Shown: positions 1 to 8,349, counted from the first letter of the stretch. The stretch is DNA of 9,191 nt from Candidatus Dormiibacterota bacterium (GCA_019236085.1 JAFAJR010000312.1:1-9191); one strand, 5' to 3'. The notes: a model not told the origin generated them from the letters alone. A program made the numbers and translations.

Positions 1-93
1 GAAGTAGCGAAGCAGAGGGCTCAAACCTGGCGGAGGTAACAAAGCCATCGCATCCGCGGACCCATGAGAGCGCTGCGGATCACAATTCCAGTC

Positions 94-99
94 GATAAT
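94..99 (+). promoter_or_regulatory. Possible -10 element for spoVS
   Basis: The hexamer GATAAT matches the sigma70 -10 consensus TATAAT at five of six positions. It would start transcription near 106 and leave a leader of about 50 bases that includes the strong ribosome binding site before the GTG at 155. No convincing -35 hexamer lies 16-18 bases upstream; the bases there read about CGCTGC. The gene could equally be read through from an upstream gene outside the window, so this is a weak call. Confidence 0.22.
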
Positions 100-135
100 G
101 CCCACATCAGCGCAGACGTCTCGGCACACACACCC

Positions 136-144
136 GGAGGGAGG
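136..144 (+). promoter_or_regulatory. Strong Shine-Dalgarno site that fixes the spoVS start
   Basis: The purine run GGAGGGAGG is an excellent match to the anti-Shine-Dalgarno sequence and ends 10 bases before the GTG at 155. The in-frame ATG at 98 has nothing comparable in front of it and would add 19 residues that family members lack. This site is the main reason for choosing the GTG. Confidence 0.75.
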
Positions 145-154
145 CGAGCTCCCA

Positions 155-415
155 GTGGAAGTCCTCAAGGTCTCGGCAACCAGCAAGCCGGTCGCGGTGG
201 CCGGCGCCATAGCCGGCGTCGTCCGCACCCAGCATCGCGTTGAGGTCCAGGCGATCGGTGCCGGCGCGATCAACCAGGCGGTCAAGGCGATCGCCATCTC
301 CCGTGGCTACGTCGCCCCGGGCGGCCTCGACCTGGTGTGCATCCCGTCGTTCATCGACATCAGCATCGATGGCGAGGACCGCACCGGCATCAGGCTCATC
401 GTCGAGACGCGCTAG
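155..415 (+). CDS. spoVS: Stage V sporulation protein S (SpoVS) family protein
   Basis: Small SpoVS-family protein of 86 residues, the usual length of the family. From the GTG it begins with MEVLKVSAT and carries the hallmark segments QAIGAGAINQAVKAIAI, CIPSFIDI and DGEDRTGIRLIVE, so recognition is firm. In Bacillus, SpoVS affects spore coat formation and septation. The family also occurs widely in bacteria that do not sporulate, and its fold resembles Alba-type nucleic-acid-binding proteins. It therefore does not prove sporulation here; a DNA- or RNA-binding role is inference. An in-frame ATG at 98 would give 105 residues with a non-conserved N-terminus (MPTSAQTSRHT), but the Shine-Dalgarno site at 136-144 and family length favour 155. 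The next gene, miaB, lies 48 bases downstream, across two inverted repeats, so the two may be only partly co-transcribed. Confidence 0.93.
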   Translation: MEVLKVSATSKPVAVAGAIAGVVRTQHRVEVQAIGAGAINQAVKAIAISRGYVAPGGLDLVCIPSFIDISIDGEDRTGIRLIVETR

Positions 416-423
416 GCGCAGCT

Positions 424-456
424 GGCGGAACACCGCCGAAGCGCTGCTAGGCTTCG
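424..456 (+). repeat. Two adjacent inverted repeats between spoVS and miaB
   Basis: The first repeat is GGCGG (424-428), loop AACA, CCGCC (433-437). The second is CGAAGC (437-442), an 8-base loop, GCTTCG (451-456). Both stems are perfect and they share base 437, so as full stems they could not form together without losing one pair. No T-run follows, so this is not a classical intrinsic terminator. It could slow or attenuate read-through from spoVS, protect an mRNA 3' end, or be chance in GC-rich DNA. The second repeat contains the possible miaB -10 element. Confidence 0.4.
445..453 (+). promoter_or_regulatory. Possible extended -10 promoter element for miaB
   Basis: TGCTAGGCT fits the extended -10 pattern TGnTAnnnT of GC-rich bacteria and ends 10 bases before the ATG at 464. 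Transcription would begin about 460, leaving almost no leader, which agrees with the lack of a Shine-Dalgarno sequence there. No -35 match is evident 17 bases upstream (about GCGGAA). Similar GCTA-containing elements precede lexA, the minus-strand gene and the ctaG-like gene. Confidence 0.35.
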
Positions 457-463
457 TCCCACG

Positions 464-1836
<1,373 letters not shown>

Positions 1837-1840
<4 letters not shown>

Positions 1841-4479
1841 GCAGGGGGGCGGGGACCAGGGCGCCACACCAGCTCGGCCCCAGCCCGCGCGCCGCCAGGG
1901 CCACGATCGACGTGGACTCCGCCGGCGACACGCCGATACTCCGTGAGTATCGGGCGGTGAAGGCGCAGTACCCGGACTGCGTGGTTCTGGCCAGACTCGG
2001 CGATTTCTACGAGATGTTCGGCGCTGACGCCGAGACGGCGGCGCCGCTCTTGGGACTCACCCTCACGGGCCGCAACTTCGGCAACGCAGGGCGCGTGCCG
2101 ATGTGCGGTGTGCCACAGCAGAGCGTCACCCAGCATGTGGGCCGGCTCATCGCCGCCGGGCATCGCGTCGCGTTGTGGGACCAGGTGGGCGAGCCCGGTG
2201 GCGGCCGGCTGGTCGAGCGCCGGGTGACACGGGTGCTCAGCGCCGGCACCGCCGTGGACCCCGGCCTGCTCGACGCCGCCGCAGTCGCGCGCTGCGTCGC
2301 GGTGCTGGAGAGGAAGGGTTCAGTCGGTATCGCGGTGCTGGATGCGAGTACCGGCTCGGTCGACCTGATCGAGCGCCGCGTCGGACTTGACGCGGCGACG
2401 CTGGCAGACGATCTGCTGCGCTTCGACGCCGCCGAGCTCCTGCACCCGGAGGACACCGTGCTTCCGCCGGCGTTGCTGCCCGGCGTCCCCCGCACGCCGC
2501 TGGCGCCGTCGCTGTTCGACCTCGCCCGTGCCGACCAGCGCATCCTCGCAGCAAGCGCCACCAGCACGCTGGGGCCACTCGACGTCGACGACGTCCCGCT
2601 GGCTCGCAGCGCCGCCGGCGCTGCGCTGGCCTACGCCGAGCGCTGCGGGGTGCACATCGGCGGCCCTCTGCTCACCGTTGGCGTGGTCCGCGACGGCGCC
2701 GTCATGCGGCTCGACGCCCAGACGCGCCGGGCTCTCGAGTTGTTGCAACCTATGGCCGGAACCGGCCCGTCCGTCATGTCTGTGCTGGACCGCACGCACA
2801 CGGCGATGGGCAGTCGCTTGCTGCGCGCCTGGGTGCAGACGCCACTCGCTGAAGTGGAACGGATCACCGAACGCGCCGACGCCGTTTCCGAGCTTGTCAC
2901 CGGCGCGCCGACGCGAGATGCGCTGGGCATCGCGCTGCAACCGGTGCGCGACCTGGAACGGTTGGTTGCGCGCTGCGCACAGGGCAGCGCCGGGGCACGC
3001 GACCTCGCCGCCGTCCGCGACGCCTGCGCTGCGCTCGACGAGGTTCGCGCTGCGATGGGTGACGTCGGCGCCGGGCTCTTGCGACAGCTCGCCGACACCT
3101 GTGTCGCCCCGGCCGCCGTCACACAACACCTGGCTGAGCTGCTGGTCGAAACGCCGCCGCTCGAGGACGGCGGCGCGGTGCTACCAGGTGCTGACGCGGA
3201 GCTCGATGCGCTCCTGGCTGCTGCGGATGGCGCCCGGTCGTACATCGCCACCCTCGAACAGCGGGAGCGGGAGCGCAGCGGCATCCGCTCGCTGCGCGTC
3301 GGCTACAACCGGGTCTTCGGCTACTACATCGAGGTGCCTCACGCCCAGAGCGGCGCAGTTCCTGCCGAATATGTCCGAAAGCAGACGCTGGCCGGTGCCG
3401 AGCGCTACATAACCCCGGACCTGCGAGAGCAGGAGGCGATCGTGCTGCATGCCCGGGACCGCGCCCTGCAGCGCGAACGTGAGCTGCTGCGCGAGGCCGC
3501 GGCGCTGGTCGCCGTGCATGCGGCGACGCTGATGCAGACCGCGCACGCGCTGGCCGCGCTCGATGTCCTGCGGTCGCTGGCCGAAGTCGCCGTCCGCGAG
3601 CATTGGACGCGCGCCGTCGTGGATCGTTCGGAGGTGCTCGACATCGAAGCCGGACGGCATCCGCTCGTGGAACGCAGCCTCGGCCCGGGCGGCTTCGTGC
3701 CCAACGACACGGCCCTCGATGCAGCAGCGAGAGTGCTGCTGCTCACCGGCCCGAACATGGCGGGCAAGTCCACGTATCTGCGCCAAGTCGCGGTCATCAC
3801 GCTGCTGGCTCACATCGGCTCGCACGTTCCAGCAGAGCGTGCTCGCATCGGTGTGTGCGACAGGATCTTCACCCGCGTCGGCGCCCACGACGACCTCAGC
3901 GGCGGCATGTCGACGTTCATGGTGGAGATGGCAGAAACTGCGACCATCCTGCGCCAGGCGACGTCGCGAAGCCTGGTGATCCTGGACGAGATCGGCCGCG
4001 GCACCTCGACCTACGACGGCCTGTGCATTGCGCAGGCAACCGTGGAGCACATCCACGACGCACCCCAGCTCAACTGCCGCACCCTGTTCGCCACCCACTA
4101 TCACGAGCTGACGCGCCTCGAGGATTCGTTGCCGCGGCTTCGCAACGCGCGGGTCGAGGTCGTGGAGGAGGGCGGCGGCGTCGTCTTCCGCCACCGCATC
4201 GTCCCTGGCGGCGCCGACCGCTCCTACGGCATCCACGTCGCCCGGCTCGCGGGTGTCCCGGTCTCGGTGCTGCTCCGCGCTTCCGCGCTGCTCGACGCGC
4301 TCGAGCGGCGCGACCCGTCGGGTGAAAGAGTGGACGAGGCCTCGCAGCTGCAGCTTGCGCTCAACCCGTCCCCGGCGCACCCGGTGGTCGCCGAGATCGC
4401 CGAGCTGGACATCGACACAATGTCGCCGCTGCACGCGCTCAACAAGCTTGCGGAGCTGCGGCGCCGGGTCGCCGAGTGA
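1837..4479 (+). CDS. mutS: DNA mismatch repair protein MutS
   Basis: MutS1-type mismatch sensor that clamps onto mispaired or looped DNA, exchanges ADP for ATP and recruits MutL. From the TTG it has 880 residues, ordinary for the family. Domain I carries the mismatch-probing Phe-X-Glu in RLGDFYEMF (F57, E59). Connector, lever and clamp domains follow to about residue 600. The ABC-type ATPase has Walker A GPNMAGKST (638-646), the STFMVEMAET signature, Walker B LVILDEIGRGTSTYDG (D717, E718) and the ATHYHEL H-loop (H754, H756). QLQLAL (837-842) sits where many MutS proteins have a beta-clamp motif like QLSLF. The tail segment SPLHALNKLAEL is the usual C-terminal helix. The start is uncertain: TTG at 1837 overlaps the miaB stop, but the first 25 residues are low-complexity and not family-like. 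GTG at 1912, weakly preceded by CAGGG, gives a standard N-terminus about ten residues before the conserved REYRAVKAQYPD. The gene is coupled to mutL by a GTGA overlap. Confidence 0.96.
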
Positions 4480-6179
4480 GCAGCGCGATCCGTCGCCTGC
4501 CCCAGGCGGTGGCGGATGCCATCGCCGCAGGCGAGGTCATCGAGCGACCGGCGTCAGTGGTGAAGGAGCTGCTCGAGAACGCGCTCGATGCCGGGGCGAC
4601 GCGGGTGACGGTGCTGGCGGACGGCGGCGGCCTGGTGCGCATCGAGGTGAGCGACGATGGCGAGGGGATAGCCGCAACGGACCTGGGGCTGGCCATAGCC
4701 CCGCACGCCACATCCAAGATCACTGGCGCGGCCGACCTGGAACGGGTGCGCACCCTGGGATTCCGCGGCGAGGCCCTCGCCAGCATCGCTGCGGTGGCCG
4801 AGCTCCGCCTCGTCTCGGCCACAGCGCCTGGCGCCGCGGCCTACATCGCCGCGCGTGGTGCGGCCGTGGTGGAGCAGGGAGCGGCGGGCGCGCCTCGAGG
4901 CACCACCGTCTCGGTCTGCGAGCTCTTCGCCACGACGCCGGCCCGGCTGCGCTTCCTCCGGGGCGAACGCGCCGAGGCGGCGGCGATCCGCCGGGTGTGC
5001 GCCGAAACCGCCATGCTCCATCCGGCAGTAGCCCTCACGCTCTGCATCAACGGCGACGAGGCGCTCCGCACCACCGGCTCGGCCTCCACGATGACGGTGC
5101 TGCGTGAGGTGCTGGGCAACGCCGCTGCCGCCGGCCTCGTGGCTATCGACGCGCCGGGCGAGATCTGGGTGTCGGGCGCGTTGTCACCGCCGCCGGCCCA
5201 TCAGGCGCAACGCTCCGGCCTGGTCATCGCCGTGAACGGACGCCGGGTGCACAGCCCGGCATTGCTCACGGCGGTCGACGACGCCTACCGCGGCCTGATC
5301 CCGGCCGGCCGCCATCCCTACGGCGTGCTGCGCGTGGACCTCGACCCCTCCAGCGTCGACGTCAACGTCCATCCCACCAAGCGCGAGGTGCGCTTCCGGG
5401 ACGAACGGTCCGTGTTCGCCACCGTGCAGCGGGCCTGCTGGGCCGCTCTGCGCGAGGCCTCCAACACCGTGCCCGTGTTCGCCGGTGCCGGGTGGCTTGG
5501 GGCGGCCGGAGCCCAGGCGGAGCGTTCGGTGCCGCAAGAGAAATTCCGGCTCGACGACGCAGCTGACGGCGAGGTGGCTGTCACCGACCTGTCAGCCCTC
5601 GCGCCGCTGACGGCGCTCGGCCAGGGGGGAGGCGCCTGGGTTGTAGCCACCTCGGGGCGCGGCGCCGCGCTGGTGGTGGTCGACCCGCATGCCGCTGAGG
5701 AGAAGGCGCTGTACGTCGAGCTCATGCAGCGCTGGAGCGACGGGTCGCCGGACCGCCAGCTGCTGCTGTTGCCGGTCGTCGTCGATGTTTCCGCCGACCG
5801 GCTCGAGCAGGTGGAGGAGCACATCGAACTGCTTGCCACCTGTGGCTATGACGTCGAGGTGTTCGGCGCGGCGCAGCTGCGCTGCACAGCCGTCCCGGCC
5901 CAGGCCGCTGCAGCGGAACCGGCCCGCCTGGTGGCGGAGCTGGTCGGCACCCTCGACGGGGCGGCCTCGGCGGATCGCCTGCGCCATCGCTTCGCGGCGC
6001 TCACGGCCTGCCACGCCGCCGTGCGCTTCGGAGACCGGCTCAGCCTCGAAGCCCAGCAACGAATCGTGGACCGGCTGCCGGCGACCCCGGGTGGTTCGAC
6101 CTGTCCGCATGGCCGCCCCACCGCGCTGGTTCTGGATGACTCCGCACTGCGACGGACCTTCCGCCGCCCGCCGGGGTGA
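4476..6179 (+). CDS. mutL: DNA mismatch repair protein MutL, endonuclease-type
   Basis: Dimeric GHKL ATPase that links MutS to downstream repair. The 567-residue product starts at a GTG overlapping the mutS stop and opens with the family N-terminus (LPQAVADAIAAGEVIERPAS). ATPase residues are in place: E31 and N35 in ELLENALDAG, DDGEGI (60-65), HATSK (77-81), GFRGEALASI (95-104) and K302 in VHPTKREV. A short linker leads to the C-terminal domain, making the protein shorter than Bacillus MutL (about 630 residues). That domain has the endonuclease-type motifs: QLLLLP (428-433), which fits the QxLLxP clamp-binding pattern, ACHAAVR (511-517), CPHGRP (543-548) and FRR (562-564). The metal-site motif reads DPHAAEEKALYVE (403-415), whereas consensus is DQHA-x2-E-x4-E. 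Asp403, His405 and Glu409 are kept, but Gln is Pro and the last Glu position is Val414, with Glu one residue later. Nicking activity is therefore likely but not certain. The stop overlaps the miaA GTG. Confidence 0.95.
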   Translation: MSSAIRRLPQAVADAIAAGEVIERPASVVKELLENALDAGATRVTVLADGGGLVRIEVSDDGEGIAATDLGLAIAPHATSKITGAADLERVRTLGFRGEALASIAAVAELRLVSATAPGAAAYIAARGAAVVEQGAAGAPRGTTVSVCELFATTPARLRFLRGERAEAAAIRRVCAETAMLHPAVALTLCINGDEALRTTGSASTMTVLREVLGNAAAAGLVAIDAPGEIWVSGALSPPPAHQAQRSGLVIAVNGRRVHSPALLTAVDDAYRGLIPAGRHPYGVLRVDLDPSSVDVNVHPTKREVRFRDERSVFATVQRACWAALREASNTVPVFAGAGWLGAAGAQAERSVPQEKFRLDDAADGEVAVTDLSALAPLTALGQGGGAWVVATSGRGAALVVVDPHAAEEKALYVELMQRWSDGSPDRQLLLLPVVVDVSADRLEQVEEHIELLATCGYDVEVFGAAQLRCTAVPAQAAAAEPARLVAELVGTLDGAASADRLRHRFAALTACHAAVRFGDRLSLEAQQRIVDRLPATPGGSTCPHGRPTALVLDDSALRRTFRRPPG

Positions 6180-7108
6180 GCCGGCCACCGATCGTCATCG
6201 TCGGCGGGCCGACGTGCACCGGGAAGACCGGGTTCGCCGTGGCCCTGGCGGAGCGCCTCGGCAAGGCGGAGCTGATAAACGCCGACAGCCGCCAGGTACG
6301 CAGCGGGCTGCCGGTCGGCACCTGCGCGCCGACGGCTGACGAGCTTCGCGGCGTCCCCTGTCACCTCGTGGGAGTTGTTCCCCCAGGCCGGCCGTACACC
6401 GCCGGCGACTGGCTCGGCGACGCTCGTTCGCTCCTCGAGAGATTCGCCCAGCGCGGCGTCGCAGCGGTGGTGGTGGGCGGCACGGGGCTCTACCTCAGGG
6501 CGCTGGTCAATGGCTACTCGCTGGCTCCCCGGCCGGACCCGGCCAGGCGGGCAGAGCGGAACCGGGTGGCCGCAGAACCCGGCGGGCTGGAGCGTCTGAC
6601 CGGCGAGCTGTGGCGCCGCGACCCGGAACGCTGGGCGAGCACAGACCTGCGAAACCCGCGGCGCGTGATCCGGGCGCTGGAGGCGCTCGACGCGGGCGGC
6701 GCGCCCGGGCTGCTCGAGGCCAACCCGGCGGCCGGTGCCGTAGGCCTGGTGCTGGACACCGAGCGTTCGCGGCACCGCGAATGGGTGGAGGAGAGGACAC
6801 GCCGCCTGTTCGCTGCGCCGGGCATCGTCGAGGAGGCCGCTGCCGCGCTCAGCGCTGGAGTCACCGCGGCGGTGCTGGCTGGCTGCGGAATCGGGTACGC
6901 CGAGGCGCTCGACGTGCTCGAAGGGCAGTGCTCTTCAGCGGAGGCAATCAGCCGGACCGTGCTCCGAACGCTGCGGTACGCCAGGTCGCAGCGCGCCTTC
7001 TTCAGAGGCATGCGCGGCATGGCTCAGGTGGAGGCGGACGACGAGATGGAACAGAAGCTCGCGGCGGTCGTGGCGCGCCTTCCCGGGCCGCCGTCAACGG
7101 CGCGCTAG
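6176..7108 (+). CDS. miaA: tRNA dimethylallyltransferase (isopentenyltransferase) MiaA
   Basis: Transfers a dimethylallyl group from DMAPP to N6 of A37 in tRNAs reading UNN codons, making the i6A that MiaB then methylthiolates. The 310-residue length is normal. Visible motifs are the P-loop GPTCTGKT (11-18), NADSRQ with the catalytic Asp37, VVVGGTGLYLRAL with Thr103, NPRRVIRALE (160-169) and the late GCGIGYAEALD segment with a helix similar to the usual tRNA-binding end. Unusually, the near-invariant DSRQVY reads DSRQVR (Arg42), and the family GTAKPT segment reads GTCAPT (48-53). The rest is well preserved, so it is probably functional. The GTG start overlaps the mutL stop by 4 bases, placing it last in the miaB-mutS-mutL-miaA cluster. 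Its stop codon lies inside a perfect 7-bp inverted repeat. No better start is visible upstream or nearby. Confidence 0.93.
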   Translation: MSRPPIVIVGGPTCTGKTGFAVALAERLGKAELINADSRQVRSGLPVGTCAPTADELRGVPCHLVGVVPPGRPYTAGDWLGDARSLLERFAQRGVAAVVVGGTGLYLRALVNGYSLAPRPDPARRAERNRVAAEPGGLERLTGELWRRDPERWASTDLRNPRRVIRALEALDAGGAPGLLEANPAAGAVGLVLDTERSRHREWVEERTRRLFAAPGIVEEAAAALSAGVTAAVLAGCGIGYAEALDVLEGQCSSAEAISRTVLRTLRYARSQRAFFRGMRGMAQVEADDEMEQKLAAVVARLPGPPSTAR

Positions 7109-7119
7109 AAGGTAGCGCG
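7101..7119 (+). terminator. GC-rich hairpin over the miaA stop codon, possible terminator
   Basis: CGCGCTA (7101-7107), loop GAAGG, TAGCGCG (7113-7119) form a perfect 7-bp stem with a 5-base loop. The miaA TAG is at 7106-7108, within the left arm and loop. No T-run follows, so it is not a textbook intrinsic terminator. It lies at the end of the four-gene cluster and just before the lexA promoter, where a terminator or mRNA 3'-end structure would be expected. Confidence 0.35.
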
Positions 7120-7126
7120 GGCCCCA

Positions 7127-7139
7127 GAACAAACGTTTG
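7127..7139 (+). promoter_or_regulatory. Probable LexA operator (SOS box) of lexA
   Basis: GAACAAACGTTT (7127-7138) matches the Bacillus/actinobacterial SOS box core GAAC-N4-GTTC at seven of eight fixed bases, the last C being T. It overlaps a perfect 10-base palindrome CAAACGTTTG (7130-7139). It lies 66 bases before the lexA ATG and overlaps the -35 hexamer at 7137-7142, a position where bound LexA would block its own promoter. The autorepression model rests on the family; the site itself is read from the sequence. Confidence 0.62.
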
Positions 7140-7165
7140 CACAAACGCCCGTGCCGTGCTACAGT
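7137..7165 (+). promoter_or_regulatory. Probable lexA promoter
   Basis: TTGCAC (7137-7142) and TACAGT (7160-7165) are separated by 17 bases, and the -10 has the extended TGC just before it (7157-7159). Transcription would begin about 7172, giving a leader of about 33 bases that contains the AGAAGGA ribosome binding site. The -35 overlaps the proposed SOS box. A GTG at 7151 in the lexA frame lies upstream of this start point, so it cannot be the translation start from this promoter. Confidence 0.55.
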
Positions 7166-7186
7166 CGAGTGGTCCACCCCGGTTTC

Positions 7187-7193
7187 AGAAGGA
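7187..7193 (+). promoter_or_regulatory. Ribosome binding site that supports the lexA ATG
   Basis: AGAAGGA lies 11 bases before the ATG at 7205, slightly longer than ideal spacing. It favours the ATG over the in-frame GTG at 7151, which would add 18 residues not found in LexA proteins and would sit inside the promoter. Confidence 0.6.
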
Positions 7194-7204
7194 ACACCGG
7201 CCTC

Positions 7205-7843
7205 ATGCCAGAACAGCTCAACCCGCGTCAGCGGCAGATCCTGGATTTCCTGAGGGAGCACACACAATCCCACCCCTATCCGCCCACCGTGCGCGAGATC
7301 GGGCTGGCGGTGGGCCTGAGCTCCTCATCCACCGTGCAGAACCATCTGAACACGCTCGAGCAGCGCGGCTACATCCACCGCGATCCCTCCAAGTCACGAA
7401 CGGTGGAAGTCGTGGACGGCCAAGCTGCTCGCAGCGGCACGGGCCGCATCATCAGCCTCCCACTGGTCGGCCGGGTGGCCGCCGGCACGCCTGTCCTTGC
7501 GGCCGAGAACGTGGAAGAGCATCTCAGTGTCGGTCCCGAGATCGCCGGCGGTGACGACGCCTACGCGCTCACCGTCCACGGCGACAGCATGATCGGCGCC
7601 GGTATCAACGACGGGGACATCGTCGTGGTGCGCCCGCGTCACGACACGCCGCCCAACGGCACCATCGTCGTGGCTCGGATTGAGAACGAGCAGACGGGTG
7701 AGAGTGAGGTGACTGTGAAACGCCTCTACCGGGAGCAGGGCAAGGTTCGACTGCAGCCGGAGAACCCATCCCTGCAGCCGATGTTCCCCGCCTCACTCAG
7801 CCTCGAAGGCGTCGTGACGGCGGTCATCCGCATCCTCTCCTAG
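7205..7843 (+). CDS. lexA: SOS response transcriptional repressor LexA
   Basis: Repressor of DNA-damage genes that cleaves itself when stimulated by RecA filaments. The 212-residue product has a winged helix-turn-helix at about 5-68, with the recognition region TVREIGLAVGLSSSSTVQNHLNTLEQRGYI. The C-terminal S24-type protease domain has cleavage site Ala93-Gly94 (in GRVAAGTP), nucleophile Ser128 (HGDSM) and general base Lys172 (TVKRLYRE), so it should be cleavable. Length and order match typical LexA of about 200-240 residues. The ATG at 7205 is chosen over an in-frame GTG at 7151 because of the ribosome binding site at 7187-7193, the promoter at 7137-7165 and the family N-terminus. A probable SOS box over the promoter implies autoregulation. 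It lies 96 bases after miaA and ends 11 bases before the stop of the opposing minus-strand gene. Confidence 0.96.
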   Translation: MPEQLNPRQRQILDFLREHTQSHPYPPTVREIGLAVGLSSSSTVQNHLNTLEQRGYIHRDPSKSRTVEVVDGQAARSGTGRIISLPLVGRVAAGTPVLAAENVEEHLSVGPEIAGGDDAYALTVHGDSMIGAGINDGDIVVVRPRHDTPPNGTIVVARIENEQTGESEVTVKRLYREQGKVRLQPENPSLQPMFPASLSLEGVVTAVIRILS

Positions 7844-7854
7844 TAGGGCGTCCC

Positions 7855-8334
7855 TCAAGCCCCGATCGGCTGCCGGATCGCGGCTGCCAGCTCTGGTCGC
7901 GGTAGCGAACCAAGGTAGGCGTCGAGTGAGGCGGCCAGCTCGGTCGACGCCTGACCGTGCACCGTCACCCGGGTGGCGCCGCTTTCGTCGTCCGGCACGG
8001 CGCTGATGGCGAGGTCAGGACGGTGGTCGAGCACGAGCGGCACCGCCGGGGCGAACGCCAGGGGCAGGAGCACGATGAGCACCGGGGTGACAGCCGTCAG
8101 CATGAGCACCACCAGCACGATGGCGATGGCGGCCACCGCAGCGATGTCACCTCCGTACCGCCGCCTCTGCTGGGGCCTGAGGATGAGGTAGTTTGCCCCG
8201 CGCTCGGCAAGCCCGATCCCGGGAAGGCTCCTGGCGGCGAACTCGGCCAGCACGTCATCGGCGCTGCGGCTGGTGAGAAGTGAGAACTGGTAGGACCGCG
8301 TGCGCTGCCGGTGAGCCTCAGCTCGGGTCTGCAC
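7855..8334 (-). CDS. Small membrane protein of unknown function with a two-helix hairpin
   Basis: I do not recognise this 159-residue protein and assign no function. Residues 1-60 are soluble and look like strand (SYQFSLLT), helix (SADDVLAEFAARSL), strand (IGLAERGANYLILRP), followed by a basic RRRYGG. Two hydrophobic segments follow at about 63-80 and 83-102, joined by a short TP turn, which suggests a hairpin with both ends on the same, probably cytoplasmic, side. Residues 103-159 look like strand (DLAISAVP), strand (ATRVTVHGQAS) and helix (TELAASLDAYLGSL). The two flanks could pack into one alpha/beta domain interrupted by the hairpin; this is inference. The start is GTG at 8334. It has no Shine-Dalgarno site but a GCTACAAC element 7 bases upstream, which fits a leaderless mRNA. 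It is convergent with lexA and divergent from the ctaG-like gene. Coding is supported by the amphipathic and hydrophobic organisation and by how neatly the ORF fills its space. Confidence 0.75.
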   Translation of the reverse strand: MQTRAEAHRQRTRSYQFSLLTSRSADDVLAEFAARSLPGIGLAERGANYLILRPQQRRRYGGDIAAVAAIAIVLVVLMLTAVTPVLIVLLPLAFAPAVPLVLDHRPDLAISAVPDDESGATRVTVHGQASTELAASLDAYLGSLPRPELAAAIRQPIGA

Positions 8335-8341
8335 GGAGCAT

Positions 8342-8349
8342 GTTGTAGC
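8342..8349 (-). promoter_or_regulatory. Possible -10 element of the minus-strand membrane protein gene
   Basis: Read on the minus strand this is GCTACAAC, whose TACAAC hexamer matches TATAAT at four of six positions. It ends 7 bases before the GTG at 8334, so transcription would begin at or next to the start codon. No -35 match is clear 17-18 bases upstream. It is supported mainly by its likeness to the GCTA elements before miaB, lexA and the ctaG-like gene. Confidence 0.3.

Noticed and set aside
1..97. Possible tail of an upstream gene, or a divergent gene start, at the left edge
   Set aside because: Frame 1 stays open only to a TAA at 37-39, frame 3 to a TAA at 96-98, and a minus-strand ATG at 46-48 is open to the edge for 16 codons. 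None has recognisable residues, so no coding call can be made.
98..154. spoVS start at ATG 98
   Set aside because: It has no Shine-Dalgarno site and adds 19 non-conserved residues. The GTG at 155 has a strong site and gives the exact family length.
3181..4434. Long minus-strand open frame (417 codons) opposite the mutS ATPase region
   Set aside because: It overlaps conserved mutS codons in full, shows no domain, and has the composition of a shadow frame.
7151..7204. LexA start at the upstream GTG (7151)
   Set aside because: The GTG lies inside the lexA promoter, between the -35 and -10 hexamers, and the extra 18 residues are not LexA-like. The ATG at 7205 has a ribosome binding site.
7838..7857. 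Bidirectional terminator between lexA and the opposing gene
   Set aside because: CCTA-G-TAGG at 7839-7847 has a one-base loop and cannot fold as a hairpin, and no T-run or other stem is seen in the 11-base gap.
7864..7888. Direct repeat of CGGCTGCC inside the 3' end of the minus-strand gene
   Set aside because: Two copies of 8 bases separated by 6 in GC-rich coding sequence are expected by chance; there is no array or flanking structure.
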